Shown in pieces: positions 1 to 8,226 of a DNA stretch of 52,941 nucleotides. Positions within the stretch are counted from its first letter, which is position 1; every line of letters starts with the position of its first letter. Location: contig JAZUPH010000030.1 in assembly GCA_045605145.1 (NCBI GenBank), positions 1-52,941 on the forward strand, written 5' to 3'. The notes below the pieces were generated by a model, which was not told where the DNA came from, ran no database searches, and saw nothing but the letters and a program-made list of their open reading frames with translations. This DNA is from CAMNAO01 sp045605145. Its GTDB lineage: Bacteria > Bacillota > Clostridia > Oscillospirales > Oscillospiraceae. The position numbers and the translations under genes were made by a program.

Positions 1-44
1 AAAAATGCGCCGCCCTGCGGTACCGCGCCGCAGCGGCACAATAC

Positions 45-121
45 GCGCCCGTAGCTCAGTTGGATAGAGTGCCAGACTCCGACTCTGGAGGTCGTGGGTT
101 CGAATCCCGTCGGGCGTGCCA
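45..121 (+). tRNA. tRNA-Arg(CCG)
   Basis: A complete cloverleaf can be folded. The acceptor arm GCGCCCG pairs with CGGGCGT, and the gene encodes the 3' CCA. The anticodon stem CCAGA/TCTGG holds loop CTCCGAC, giving anticodon CCG, which reads CGG (Arg). The T-arm has the usual GGTTCGAATCC core. A terminator follows directly. Confidence 0.96.
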
Positions 122-127
122 AGAAAA

Positions 128-163
128 AAGTCTCTTTTGTCTACTGACAAAAGGGACTTTTTT
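128..163 (+). terminator. Rho-independent terminator of tRNA-Arg
   Basis: A long hairpin pairs GTCTCTTTTGTC with GACAAAAGGGAC around a TACT loop and is followed by six T residues. It begins seven bases after the tRNA CCA end. Confidence 0.9.
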
Positions 164-334
164 CAATGATATCCGTTCCCTGCGGTCACGGATGATATAG
201 CTAACGCTATGATATCTGCTGCGCAGATGATATACGCTTCGCGTATGAAGGGAACGGATATTATATCATGCTTGCGCAGCAAGTATATCATGCGGCGTAG
301 CCGTATATCATGTCGCGACAGCGATATATCATTG
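164..334. repeat. Multi-hairpin ATGATAT repeat element (long copy)
   Basis: The element is bounded by a perfect inverted repeat, CAATGATAT at 164-172 and ATATCATTG at 326-334. Inside, ATATCCGTTCCC (169-180) pairs perfectly with GGGAACGGATAT (250-261). Between and beyond these arms lie a series of short hairpins separated by ATGATAT-like spacers, for example ATAGC/GCTAT, ATCTGC/GCAGAT, ATACGC/GCGTAT and CTTGC/GCAAG. It contains no credible gene. A shorter related copy lies at 18322-18416, also just after a tRNA terminator. It looks like a folded, non-coding, dispersed repeat. Confidence 0.8.
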
Positions 335-361
335 AAATGAGATATTCTTTTGTAGTATAAT
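332..361 (+). promoter_or_regulatory. Promoter for the Nudix gene
   Basis: A -35 box TTGAAA at 332-337 and a -10 box TATAAT at 356-361 are separated by 18 bases. The -35 overlaps the right end of the multi-hairpin repeat. The leader from about 368 to 501 contains no other convincing gene. Confidence 0.5.
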
Positions 362-501
362 CAGTCCGAATAGCAACCTGTTGATTTTATATATTCAAAT
401 ATTCTCCCAAAGGCGGCAGTTGAGGGAGTATTCCCGCGGCAGAGGGCCCTGGGATTTTTCGCAGGCGCACATTCTCCGCCGGCAAGCAAAGGAGAAAGAC
501 A

Positions 502-960
502 ATGGACAGAACACAAAAGACCGAAATCGTAAATATGTGCATGGTTTACAAAGACGGGCTTGTTTTGGTTCAGGATAAAATACACAGCGTGTGGGGCGGC
601 CTGCTCTTTCCCGGCGGTCACGTTGAAAGGGATGAATCTTTTACGGATGCGGTTATCCGCGAAGTGTTTGAGGAGACCGGCCTGACCATAAGCTCACCGG
701 TGCTGTGCGGCATCAAAGACTGGGTGAATGATGACGGCTCGCGCTATATGGTGCTGTTTTATAGGGCGGATACATTCAGCGGGGAACTGAGATCTTCCGC
801 AGAGGGGGAGGTCTTCTGGATGCCGCTTGAGGAGTTTTTGTCCATGGACGACCGCCTGTCTAAGGATATGAAAGATATGGTTAGGGTGTTTTTGGATGAT
901 AAGTTGAGCGAATTTTTCTACTATAAAGAAGGCGGAGAATGGCGCTACACCCTCAAATGA
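502..960 (+). CDS. Nudix hydrolase (MutT-like)
   Basis: This 152-residue protein belongs to the Nudix family, which hydrolyses nucleoside diphosphates linked to another moiety. A full Nudix box is visible at about residues 38-60: the glycine of GGHVERDE, the REVFEETGL helix and the conserved REVxEE glutamates that bind magnesium. The protein is the size of a single-domain MutT-type enzyme, so an oxidised-nucleotide or related housecleaning substrate is likely, but the sequence does not fix it. GGAG at 491-494 supports the ATG at 502. The gene stands alone between its own promoter and a bidirectional terminator. Confidence 0.9.
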   Translation: MDRTQKTEIVNMCMVYKDGLVLVQDKIHSVWGGLLFPGGHVERDESFTDAVIREVFEETGLTISSPVLCGIKDWVNDDGSRYMVLFYRADTFSGELRSSAEGEVFWMPLEEFLSMDDRLSKDMKDMVRVFLDDKLSEFFYYKEGGEWRYTLK

Positions 961-1038
961 CAAACGCCCGGTGACCGCTGCACCTATGCCCGACCCAGGG
1001 GCGGAAGCGCTGCCGTTTACCCAGCGCATGACAGAAAA

Positions 1039-1070
1039 AACAACCTTTGCCGACCGGCAAAGGTTGTTTT
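1039..1070. terminator. Bidirectional terminator between the Nudix gene and trkH
   Basis: A perfect 13-bp stem (1039-1051 with 1056-1068) has a GACC loop. It has T-rich flanks on both strands, so it can end the Nudix transcript on the plus strand and the trkAH transcript on the minus strand. Confidence 0.9.
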
Positions 1071-1112
1071 GTTTTGATTCAATTCATCGTCAGCGAGCGG
1101 CTCGCCCTATGC

Positions 1113-2564
1113 TCACTTTTTCCATGTGCCTATGGAAAGAAGGCTGAGTATCGGGAAGATCTCAAGTCGGCCGGCGAGCATATCCGCGATCAGCACCAGC
1201 TTGCTCAGATCGCTGAAGGCAGAAAAGTTGCAGGTGGGGCCCACGGCCTCAAGTCCGGGACCAATGTTGTTAAAGCAGGCAAGCACAGCGGTCATATTGG
1301 TGCCGATGGAGAAATTGTCCAGCGATAACACAAGGTAGCTCAGTACAATAATCACCACATAGGCCGCAAGATAGGCGTTGGTATTTGCCAGCACCTTCTC
1401 GCTGACGGCGCGCCCGTTGATGCGCACGGCCTGCACCCGGTTGGGGCGGATGACCTGGCGGATGTTGCGCCGCAGGCTCTTGAGCAGAAGCAGCACGCGG
1501 GAGCATTTTATGCCGCCGCCCGTACTGCCCGCACAGGCGCCGAACACCATCAGCGTCATCAGTATGCCCTTGGACAGCCCGGGCCACAGATCAAAGTCCG
1601 TTGTGGAATAACCGGTGGTGGTGATTATGCTGGACACCTGAAAGGCCGCGTGGCGCATGGCTTCGCCGGTGCCGGAATACAGGCCGCGGATGTTCAGGGT
1701 TATCAGCGCGATGCAGACGAAGATGACGCCCAGATAAAGACGCAGCTCCTCATCCTTGAGCACATCTTTCACATTACCCAGCAGCAGAAGATAATAACAG
1801 CTGAAGTTAATGCCGAACAGAGCCATGAACACTGTGGTCACGATCTGGACATAGGGGCTGTAGTCGCCGCAGCTGGCGTTTACGACGCCGAAGCCGCCGG
1901 TACCTGCGGTGCCGAAGGATATGCACAGCGCTTCGAACCAGTTCATCCCGCCGAAGAGCAGGAAGATAATGTCCAGAACCGTCAGCACGATGTACAGCAG
2001 ATACAGTATCGTGGCAGTGCGGCGCATACGTGGAACCAGCTTGCCCACGGTGGGGCCGGGGCTTTCCGCGCGCAGGATGTGCATCGTAAATCCGTCGCTT
2101 CTGCCGCTGATGGGCACCACAGCAAGGATGAATACCAGCACGCCCATGCCGCCCAGCCAGTGGCTGAAGCTGCGCCAGAAGAGGATGCCGCGGGGCTGTA
2201 TGCCCACATCGGTGAGAATTGATGCGCCGGTGGTGGTGAAGCCGGAAACCGTCTCAAACAATGCGTCAATAAACCTGGGAATGTCGCCGCTGAAAACAAA
2301 GGGAAGGCAGCCCACAAGACTCAGCGTGATCCAGCTGAGAGCAACGCTCACCAAACCCTCCCGGGCGTAGAAGCCGGGGTTCGCGCCGCGGCACAGAACA
2401 GCCAGCACCCCGGCGCATACCAGGGCGATCAGGATGGCGTATACAAAGGCCCAGGCCGCAACGCCGCTGCCGTCGGCAATGCATATGAGCATCGGCGGCA
2501 GCATGAAAAATGCTTCAAGCATCAGAGTCAGGGCGATTATCCGCCCGATCATCTTATAGTTCAT
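1113..2564 (-). CDS. trkH: Trk potassium uptake protein, membrane subunit
   Basis: TrkH/KtrB-type potassium channel subunit of 483 residues, an integral inner-membrane protein that works with the TrkA gating ring. Four pore-loop signatures occur in order: SGFTTTGAS, GTAGTGGFG, TTTGYST and the looser FNNIGPGLE. Each carries the selectivity-filter glycine expected of the four-fold M1-P-M2 repeat. The length is close to the usual 480. The ATG is preceded by a GGAG-type site in the 12-base gap after trkA, so the two genes form an operon in the order trkA-trkH. Confidence 0.95.
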   Translation of the reverse strand: MNYKMIGRIIALTLMLEAFFMLPPMLICIADGSGVAAWAFVYAILIALVCAGVLAVLCRGANPGFYAREGLVSVALSWITLSLVGCLPFVFSGDIPRFIDALFETVSGFTTTGASILTDVGIQPRGILFWRSFSHWLGGMGVLVFILAVVPISGRSDGFTMHILRAESPGPTVGKLVPRMRRTATILYLLYIVLTVLDIIFLLFGGMNWFEALCISFGTAGTGGFGVVNASCGDYSPYVQIVTTVFMALFGINFSCYYLLLLGNVKDVLKDEELRLYLGVIFVCIALITLNIRGLYSGTGEAMRHAAFQVSSIITTTGYSTTDFDLWPGLSKGILMTLMVFGACAGSTGGGIKCSRVLLLLKSLRRNIRQVIRPNRVQAVRINGRAVSEKVLANTNAYLAAYVVIIVLSYLVLSLDNFSIGTNMTAVLACFNNIGPGLEAVGPTCNFSAFSDLSKLVLIADMLAGRLEIFPILSLLSIGTWKK

Positions 2565-2576
2565 ACTCCGCTCCGT

Positions 2577-3935
2577 TTATTCAAATATGTCGTTCAGGCG
2601 GTAGATCACATCGCCGCCGCTGGTGATGACGACCAGTGAATCGCCCTGCTTGAATACAGAATCGCCGTTGGGTATCTCGGTGTGTGAGCCGCGGGTAATG
2701 CTGGCCAGCAGCACGCCCTTTTTGACCTTCAGCGATTTGAGGGGTACGCCACAGTTTTTTGTGTCGGCGTCCACATAGAACTCTGCCGCTTCGGCCTGCC
2801 CGTCGGCGATGGTATGCACTGCCACCGCGGCACCTGTCTGGTCGCGCATGGCGCGTACATAGCGGGCAATGCTGTTGCAGCAAAGCTCACCGGGGCTTAC
2901 GGTGCTGCCCACGGGCAGCCCGCCCAGAAGACCGGCATTCTCCGACCGGTCCAGCTTGGTGATTATGCGGCGCACGCCAAGGCTGTGCCCCAAAAGGGAC
3001 ACGATGAGATTCGTCTCGTCCGAATCGGTCAGGGACACCAGAGCATCGCAGAAAGCCAGACCCTCCGCCTCCAGCAGGCGGCGGTCGTTGTAGTCGCCGC
3101 ACACCAGAACTGCGTTGGGCAGCAGTGCGGAAAGCTCCATACAGCGGTCGTGATCCGGCTCAACAATGGTGATGCTCACTCCGCGGTCGTGAAGCACCCT
3201 TGCCAGGTAGTAGCTGATCCTGCCTCCGCCCACGAGCATCACGCGGCTTATACGGCGGGTGATAATGCCCAGGTTTTTCAGCAGTTTTTCCAGGTTTGCT
3301 GACGGCGCGGTGACGAATATGCGGTCGCCGGAATTGAGCACGAAGTTGCCGCCGGGGGTGATGGCCTTGCCGTCGCGCAAAACGGTGCATACCAGCACGC
3401 GGCATCCCACGATGTCGTTTATCGCGCTCAGCGGCATATCCTTAAGGCGGCTGTCATCATCGATGCGCAGTTCAACGATCTCCACCCGACCCTTGGCAAA
3501 AGTCTCACGCTTGAGGAAGCCGGGATACTTGAGCAGGCGATCCATTTCCGTGGCGGCCTGCCGTTCGGGATTGACTACGAAGGACAGAGCGAAGCTGTCG
3601 CTCATGGCGTAGATCTGGTCGGTGTATTCAGGGTTGCGGATGCGGGCGATGGTCTGCAGCCGGGGGTTGAGAACGTGGGCGGTCATGCAACTTAAAAGAT
3701 TCACCTCATCCGAACGGGTGACAGTGATAAGCAGGTCGGCGTCCTTTACTCCCGCCTGGCTGAGCACAGCCATGGCGGCGCAGTTGCCCGATACGGCCAT
3801 AACGTCATAGCGGTCAACGCTGGCCTCCAGCACTTTTTCGTTTGAATCGATCAGCGTAAGGTCGTAGCCCTCTTTGGCCAGCTGGCGTGTAAGGGAATCG
3901 CCCACAACGCCGTCGCCTGCAATAATAATCTTCAT
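2577..3935 (-). CDS. trkA: Trk system regulatory subunit TrkA
   Basis: Peripheral nucleotide-binding subunit (452 residues) that gates TrkH. It has the duplicated RCK layout: a first Rossmann fold opening with MKIIIAGDGVVG at the N-terminus, a TrkA-C domain, then a second Rossmann fold starting near VMLVGGGRI and a second TrkA-C domain. The reading frame is open a further 31 codons upstream, but the ATG at 3935 is chosen because AGAGGT lies just before it and the product then begins with the Rossmann motif. It is followed after 12 bases by trkH. Confidence 0.95.
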   Translation of the reverse strand: MKIIIAGDGVVGDSLTRQLAKEGYDLTLIDSNEKVLEASVDRYDVMAVSGNCAAMAVLSQAGVKDADLLITVTRSDEVNLLSCMTAHVLNPRLQTIARIRNPEYTDQIYAMSDSFALSFVVNPERQAATEMDRLLKYPGFLKRETFAKGRVEIVELRIDDDSRLKDMPLSAINDIVGCRVLVCTVLRDGKAITPGGNFVLNSGDRIFVTAPSANLEKLLKNLGIITRRISRVMLVGGGRISYYLARVLHDRGVSITIVEPDHDRCMELSALLPNAVLVCGDYNDRRLLEAEGLAFCDALVSLTDSDETNLIVSLLGHSLGVRRIITKLDRSENAGLLGGLPVGSTVSPGELCCNSIARYVRAMRDQTGAAVAVHTIADGQAEAAEFYVDADTKNCGVPLKSLKVKKGVLLASITRGSHTEIPNGDSVFKQGDSLVVITSGGDVIYRLNDIFE

Positions 3936-3999
3936 CGCGTTTACCTCTGTTCCGGCATAATACGCCACGATAATCAGATAATGGATAAATAGTGAAATC

Positions 4000-4028
4000 A
4001 TTGTAACACAGCCGACACAGGATGGCAA
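4000..4028 (-). promoter_or_regulatory. Promoter of trkA-trkH
   Basis: Read on the minus strand: -35 TTGCCA (4023-4028), a 17-base spacer and -10 TACAAT (4000-4005). It lies about 65 bases upstream of the trkA start and is divergent from the alarmone synthetase promoter. Confidence 0.55.
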
Positions 4029-4057
4029 TACGCTTGCTCCCGTGAGCCGCGGTCAAA

Positions 4058-4086
4058 TTGTCCCACAATTTACAAACCTTTAATCT
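4058..4086 (+). promoter_or_regulatory. Candidate promoter of the alarmone synthetase
   Basis: TTGTCC at 4058-4063 and TAATCT at 4081-4086 are separated by exactly 17 bases, about 90 bases before the start codon. A second AT-rich stretch around 4118-4130 could also hold a -10 box, so this assignment is tentative. Confidence 0.4.
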
Positions 4087-4176
4087 TTCGGACAAGTACC
4101 CGAAACATTCTCTTTCTATTATTATATCATCAACACTTAATTGACCACTGCGACAGAAAGGGGCCGACAAAGCACC

Positions 4177-4884
4177 ATGAACGAGCAAAAAATCCCTATC
4201 ACCTCACCCGACGCAACCCTGCCCCTGCCCAACATGGACATGGACATCGCGCAAAAACGCCTTGCCAGGCTGCAGGAATTTATGGAGCTGCAGCAGATTT
4301 ACTCCGGCGCGATAAAAGAGGTCACCACCAAGCTGGAAATACTCGACGAGGAGTTTCACACCCGCTATGACCATAACCCTATCCACCGCATAGAGAAGCG
4401 GCTGAAATCCCTGCCCAGCATGGCCTCAAAGTTGCAAAGCCGCGGTCTGCCGCTGGACATCCCCAGCATAAAAAATGAGCTTTACGATGTGGCCGGTGTG
4501 CGGGTGATATGCAATTACTGCCAGGACATCTATGATGTGGCGGAAATACTCACCTCACAGCCGGACATCCGCCTTATCCGAAGCCGCGACTACATAAAGG
4601 CACCCAAGCCCAACGGCTATCGCAGCCTGCATCTGGTGGTGGAGGTGCCGGTGTTCCTGTCAACGGGTGCCGTGCCAACGCCGGTGGAGATACAGCTGCG
4701 CACCATCGCCATGGATTTCTGGGCCAGCCTTGAGCATAAACTGCATTACAAATCCGATGCGGCGATCACCGATGACCTCTGGCAGGAGCTGAAGCACTGT
4801 GCCGATGTCAGCGCAGACCTTGACAGCCGTATGCAGGCCATATTCAATCACATTTCGGCACAAAAATCCGAAAGCAGTATCTGA
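4177..4884 (+). CDS. Small alarmone synthetase (RelQ/YjbM-like GTP pyrophosphokinase)
   Basis: A 235-residue single-domain RelA/SpoT-type synthetase that transfers pyrophosphate from ATP to GTP or GDP to make (p)ppGpp. Visible family motifs are DVAGVRVIC, RSRDYIKAPKPNGYRSLH and EIQLRTIAMDFWASLEHK, containing the ATP-binding basic residues and the catalytic Glu of EIQLRT. There is no hydrolase domain and no TGS or ACT domain, which separates it from the long RelA/SpoT proteins. It is slightly longer than the usual 210 or so residues because of an N-terminal extension. The ATG at 4177 follows AAAGGGG. A strong terminator follows. Confidence 0.92.
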   Translation: MNEQKIPITSPDATLPLPNMDMDIAQKRLARLQEFMELQQIYSGAIKEVTTKLEILDEEFHTRYDHNPIHRIEKRLKSLPSMASKLQSRGLPLDIPSIKNELYDVAGVRVICNYCQDIYDVAEILTSQPDIRLIRSRDYIKAPKPNGYRSLHLVVEVPVFLSTGAVPTPVEIQLRTIAMDFWASLEHKLHYKSDAAITDDLWQELKHCADVSADLDSRMQAIFNHISAQKSESSI

Positions 4885-4892
4885 AAAAACAG

Positions 4893-4927
4893 CAAGCGCC
4901 CCGCGGGATCGTCCTGCGGGGCGCTTG
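4893..4927. terminator. Strong hairpin terminator between convergent genes
   Basis: A 16-bp stem with a single G.T wobble (4893-4908 with 4912-4927) and a three-base loop lies between the alarmone synthetase stop and the end of the minus-strand esterase. Upstream A residues give a T-tract when read on the minus strand, so it probably serves both transcripts. Confidence 0.85.
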
Positions 4928-4937
4928 TCTTGCAATA

Positions 4938-6191
4938 TTATTCTTCGCTTATCAGCTCACCGGTCTCGGTGCAGCGGCTGAAGCGCCGCAGGAAGCTCCA
5001 CATCATCTGCCCGAGGGCCATGGGCGGGAAATGGGGCGCGTTGTCCACAACGGCGAAGCGCAGCACGTTGCGCCCCTTGCTGTCGTTGAAATCGGCCACA
5101 AAGTGCTTAACGCCGTAATGCTCTTCCACGCGCTCGGTATCGCCGTATACGCCGATGATATGGTGGAATGCGTCCTTGGGCAGATCGGCATAGGCCACGC
5201 AGGTATCAACATCACGCGGTTTAATGTCCATCAGTTCAAGGCGGCTGTTGACCTTGTTCACGCCCCAAACGCGGGGGTCCTCACCCGGGGCGGGATGGAA
5301 AGTCTTGGACGGGCGCATAGTGCCGCCGTTCGCCGCGGGCAGGTGCTGGTGACTGTGTTCTTCTTTATGATGCTGCATATGCTTGTCGTAATCGTTCATA
5401 TGCACGCGGGTGGGGTCGCGGCTCTCGTCGCGGCCGGGGTGGAAGAAGGTGTCGGGTCCGCCGGGTTTTGTATCGGCAGTGCGCGGCGGGGTGGTGCGGG
5501 GGTGCCAGTTGTTAAGGGGCGCGTAGCAGCTGGGCTCACAGCGGCCGCACAGCAGCACCAGTGGCATGATCGCCTTCTTAATGCGCTCATACTCCTCGTC
5601 GGTGAACCACACCTCCAGCGGGTCGAAGGGGCGGAAGATATCGCCGCCGGCCATATAGCAGCCCGCCAGCTTTTCGGAAAGTCTGTACATGGACGAATGG
5701 GTCTGCATGGAGCCCTGGGAGAAGCCGCCTACATAGATGCGCCCGGCATCCACTGGGCACATTCCGCTGACCACGGTGATGAGGCGGTCAACCTCCTGCC
5801 AGTTGGTGTTCTGGGGGATGCAGACGATGAACTGCTCTTTCGCAGCCACATCGAGAATACCGGTGACATATTCCTCACCCTCGATGGAAATTCCGCCGCC
5901 GTGGAGATAGAACACCAGGGGGAGCTTCCTGCCCTCGGGGGCGTTTATGGGGGTAAACAGCTTCCAGCGGGTGTAGTAGTCCTCTTCACCGAAGGTCTGC
6001 ACATCAAGACCGATGGAGTTATAAAACTCTTTTGCCTTTTCGGGGTAATCCTCGATCTGGGAGCGGATGTTGATGCGGCGCATCAGCTCAGTACCGTACT
6101 CGCTGTTGAGATAGCGGTCAAGGTCTATGCTTCCGTCAGAGCTGAACCATACGCTGTTAAGGAAATACTCGTTCTTCTCGGCGACTGTCAT
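4938..6191 (-). CDS. Alpha/beta-hydrolase-fold esterase
   Basis: A 417-residue putative esterase. The oxyanion-hole strand LVFYLHGGG and the nucleophile elbow GGFSQGS (GxSxG) are clear, and a late His such as that in AFHHIIG could complete the triad. A His/Pro-rich, low-complexity stretch of roughly 70 residues (NNWHPRTTPPR through the HHKEEHSHQH segment) interrupts the domain and could be a linker or metal-binding loop. No signal peptide is visible, so a cytoplasmic location is likely. The ATG at 6191 is preceded by GGAGG. It lies 47 bases after comM in the same direction, so co-transcription is plausible. The substrate is unknown. Confidence 0.75.
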   Translation of the reverse strand: MTVAEKNEYFLNSVWFSSDGSIDLDRYLNSEYGTELMRRINIRSQIEDYPEKAKEFYNSIGLDVQTFGEEDYYTRWKLFTPINAPEGRKLPLVFYLHGGGISIEGEEYVTGILDVAAKEQFIVCIPQNTNWQEVDRLITVVSGMCPVDAGRIYVGGFSQGSMQTHSSMYRLSEKLAGCYMAGGDIFRPFDPLEVWFTDEEYERIKKAIMPLVLLCGRCEPSCYAPLNNWHPRTTPPRTADTKPGGPDTFFHPGRDESRDPTRVHMNDYDKHMQHHKEEHSHQHLPAANGGTMRPSKTFHPAPGEDPRVWGVNKVNSRLELMDIKPRDVDTCVAYADLPKDAFHHIIGVYGDTERVEEHYGVKHFVADFNDSKGRNVLRFAVVDNAPHFPPMALGQMMWSFLRRFSRCTETGELISEE

Positions 6192-6238
6192 TGCTGTTCC
6201 TCCGTGAAAATTTTCTGTCATGCTGCTGTATTGTGTGC

Positions 6239-7756
6239 TTACACATCCACAAAAGTGAATGCCCGGTAGCTGATGGCCTCAGCCAGATGAGCGGCGCTTA
6301 TCTTTTCCGCACTGGCAAGGTCGGCAATGGTGCGTGCCACACGCAGAATGCGGTCATAGGAGCGGGCGGTAAGGCCCAGCTTATCGAAAGCGCTGCGCAT
6401 CAGTGCGTTGCCCGCCGCGTCAAGGGCGCAGTGGGTCTGCAGAAGCTCACCCTCAAGGGCGGCGTTTGAGCTGTGCCCCGTCCCCTCCATGCGCTTTTGC
6501 TGTATCTTTCGTGCGGCATCCACGCGCTCTTTGATAGCAGAGGACGGCTCACCGTCCGGTTTACCCTCCAGCTCGTCATATTCAAGGCTGGGCACTTTCA
6601 GGAAGATGTCGATCCTGTCCATAAGGGGGCCGGAAATGCGGGCCTGATACCGCTGCACCGACATGGGTGAGCAGTGGCAGCGGCCCGAAGGGTGGCCGTA
6701 CCAGCCGCATTTACAGGGGTTCATCGCGCATACCAGCACGAAGCGGCTGGGGTACACCGCCGTACCTGTGGCGCGGGTTACGGTGACCTGCCCGTCCTCA
6801 AGGGGTTGGCGCAGGGTCTCCAGTACATCGCCGGGGAACTCCGGCAGCTCATCAAGGAAAAGGATGCCGTTGTGGGCCAGGGATATTTCTCCGGGGCGCA
6901 GATTGGCCGTGCCGCCGGACATCGCCACCGCGGAAACGGTGTGATGGGGTGAGCGGAAGGGTCGCGCGGCGATAATCGGTCTGTCCCGCCCGGTAAGTCC
7001 GGCAACGGAATGGACGCCGGTGGTCTCAAGTATCTCTTCCCGCGTCATGTCGGGCAGGATGGACGGCAGACGCTTTGCCAGCATGCTTTTGCCGGAGCCC
7101 GGCGGGCCGGACAGCAGTACATTGTGACCGCCGGCAGCCGCCACCTCAAGTGCGCGCTTTATGTTTTTAAGCCCCTTTACCTGGGCAAAATCGGGCAGGC
7201 TGTAGTTGTCGGGCTTCAGCTCGATATGCTCGGCGGGGGTTATAGGCGCCTCACCCCGCAGGTGCTTTGCTATCTGCTCAACATTGTCCGCAGGATAGAT
7301 CTCCACACCACCGGCATAGGCCGCCTCCTGCGCGTTCTGCGCGGGCAGGAACACCTGCTTCACGCCCAGCTCCGCAGCGCCCAGCACCATGGGCAGTACC
7401 CCGGGCACGGGCCGAAGCTCACCGCCCAGAGAAAGCTCACCAATAAAGGCGGCATCCTGCGGCGGCTCTTTTATATCCCCACCTGCGGCCAGAATGCTCA
7501 AAAGTACCGGCAGGTCGTATACAGTTCCGGATTTTTTTCTGTCCGCAGGGGCGAGATTGACCGTCACGCGGCTGACCGGGAAGTCAAAGCCGCTACTTTT
7601 GGCGGCGGCGCGGACACGCTCACGCGCCTCTTTAACGGCGGCATCGGGCAGACCTACCACGTCAAAGGCCGGCAGCCCGCCGGACAGGAAGCATTCCACA
7701 CTCACTTCACAGCCGCGGATACCCTCAAGCCCCAGTGAACGTACTTTTGCGACCAT
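6239..7756 (-). CDS. comM: YifB/ComM-family Mg-chelatase-like AAA+ ATPase
   Basis: A 505-residue ComM/YifB protein. The N-terminal domain contains SGGLPAFDVVGLPDAAVKEA, typical of the ChlI-like (Lon-protease-fold) region. Next come a Walker A motif GPPGSGKS, a Walker B motif GILFLDELPEF, the zinc-like Cys cluster CAMNPCKCGWYGH and the C-terminal helical lid. In naturally competent species the family is a helicase that promotes branch migration during transformation; whether this strain is competent cannot be seen here. The ATG at 7756 follows AGAGGTGAG. It lies in a minus-strand run with the Smr gene upstream and the esterase downstream. Confidence 0.93.
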   Translation of the reverse strand: MVAKVRSLGLEGIRGCEVSVECFLSGGLPAFDVVGLPDAAVKEARERVRAAAKSSGFDFPVSRVTVNLAPADRKKSGTVYDLPVLLSILAAGGDIKEPPQDAAFIGELSLGGELRPVPGVLPMVLGAAELGVKQVFLPAQNAQEAAYAGGVEIYPADNVEQIAKHLRGEAPITPAEHIELKPDNYSLPDFAQVKGLKNIKRALEVAAAGGHNVLLSGPPGSGKSMLAKRLPSILPDMTREEILETTGVHSVAGLTGRDRPIIAARPFRSPHHTVSAVAMSGGTANLRPGEISLAHNGILFLDELPEFPGDVLETLRQPLEDGQVTVTRATGTAVYPSRFVLVCAMNPCKCGWYGHPSGRCHCSPMSVQRYQARISGPLMDRIDIFLKVPSLEYDELEGKPDGEPSSAIKERVDAARKIQQKRMEGTGHSSNAALEGELLQTHCALDAAGNALMRSAFDKLGLTARSYDRILRVARTIADLASAEKISAAHLAEAISYRAFTFVDV

Positions 7757-7835
7757 ACTCTCACCTCTTTCAATGAAAACCAATATATAAAAACATTATA
7801 AAATACTTGCGCTTTTACCGCAAGCATCAATTGAA

Positions 7836-8102
7836 TCAGTAGAACTCCCGCAGGACAAGGTCTGTCTCGCCCTGATTAAGACCCAGCTCCACTCTGAGCA
7901 CCTTGGGGTCGTGAGCCAGCTCGGCGCGCACCATGTCGCGGATAGCGGTGCCGCCGTGGTAGCCGTGGATGACGCGGATGCGGTAAACCGAACTGTTTGC
8001 CCGCTTCAATGCCGCCTTCAGGCAGATCCTGGCCTGGTATGTGTTCATGCCGTGAACATTCACTTCCTGTATTCCCCTTAGTGCAGGTTGTTTTGCCGCC
8101 AT
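7836..8102 (-). CDS. Small Smr-domain protein
   Basis: At 88 residues this protein is essentially an isolated Smr domain. It shows the domain's two signatures, VNVHGMNTYQA near residue 14 and RVIHGYHGGTAIRDMVR near residue 43. Stand-alone Smr domains are related to the nuclease domain of MutS2 and are thought to bind or nick nucleic acid. The usual HGxG loop appears here as HGYHGG. GGGAG precedes the ATG at 8102. It is the first gene of the Smr-comM-esterase run. Confidence 0.85.
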   Translation of the reverse strand: MAAKQPALRGIQEVNVHGMNTYQARICLKAALKRANSSVYRIRVIHGYHGGTAIRDMVRAELAHDPKVLRVELGLNQGETDLVLREFY

Positions 8103-8151
8103 ATAACGCTCCCAAGATTAAATATTCATCTGTGCAATCTTCCCGTTGTTG

Positions 8152-8160
8152 TGCTATAAT
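8152..8160 (+). promoter_or_regulatory. Extended -10 promoter of the lactonase-fold gene
   Basis: TGC directly followed by TATAAT (8155-8160) forms an extended -10 element. No good -35 hexamer stands 17 bases upstream, which fits extended -10 promoters. It is about 67 bases before the gene. Confidence 0.5.
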
Positions 8161-8226
8161 ATCGCTAAACAACAGATTTGCGCTCAAGTCTTTGCATCAA
8201 TATCAGAATAACAGGAGGAAGCCGGA

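Noticed and set aside
164..334. CRISPR array
   Set aside because: The repeated unit is only about seven bases, the intervening pieces are themselves palindromic and of unequal length, and no cas genes are near.
381..578. A 65-codon plus-strand frame overlapping the Nudix start
   Set aside because: It has no ribosome binding site, no similarity that I recognise, and runs out of phase into a certain gene.
5031..6269. A 412-codon open frame on the plus strand opposite the esterase gene
   Set aside because: It lies opposite a gene with clear motifs and a good ribosome binding site. Its translation is Ala/Val/His-rich with no family signature, a usual shadow effect in GC-rich sequence.
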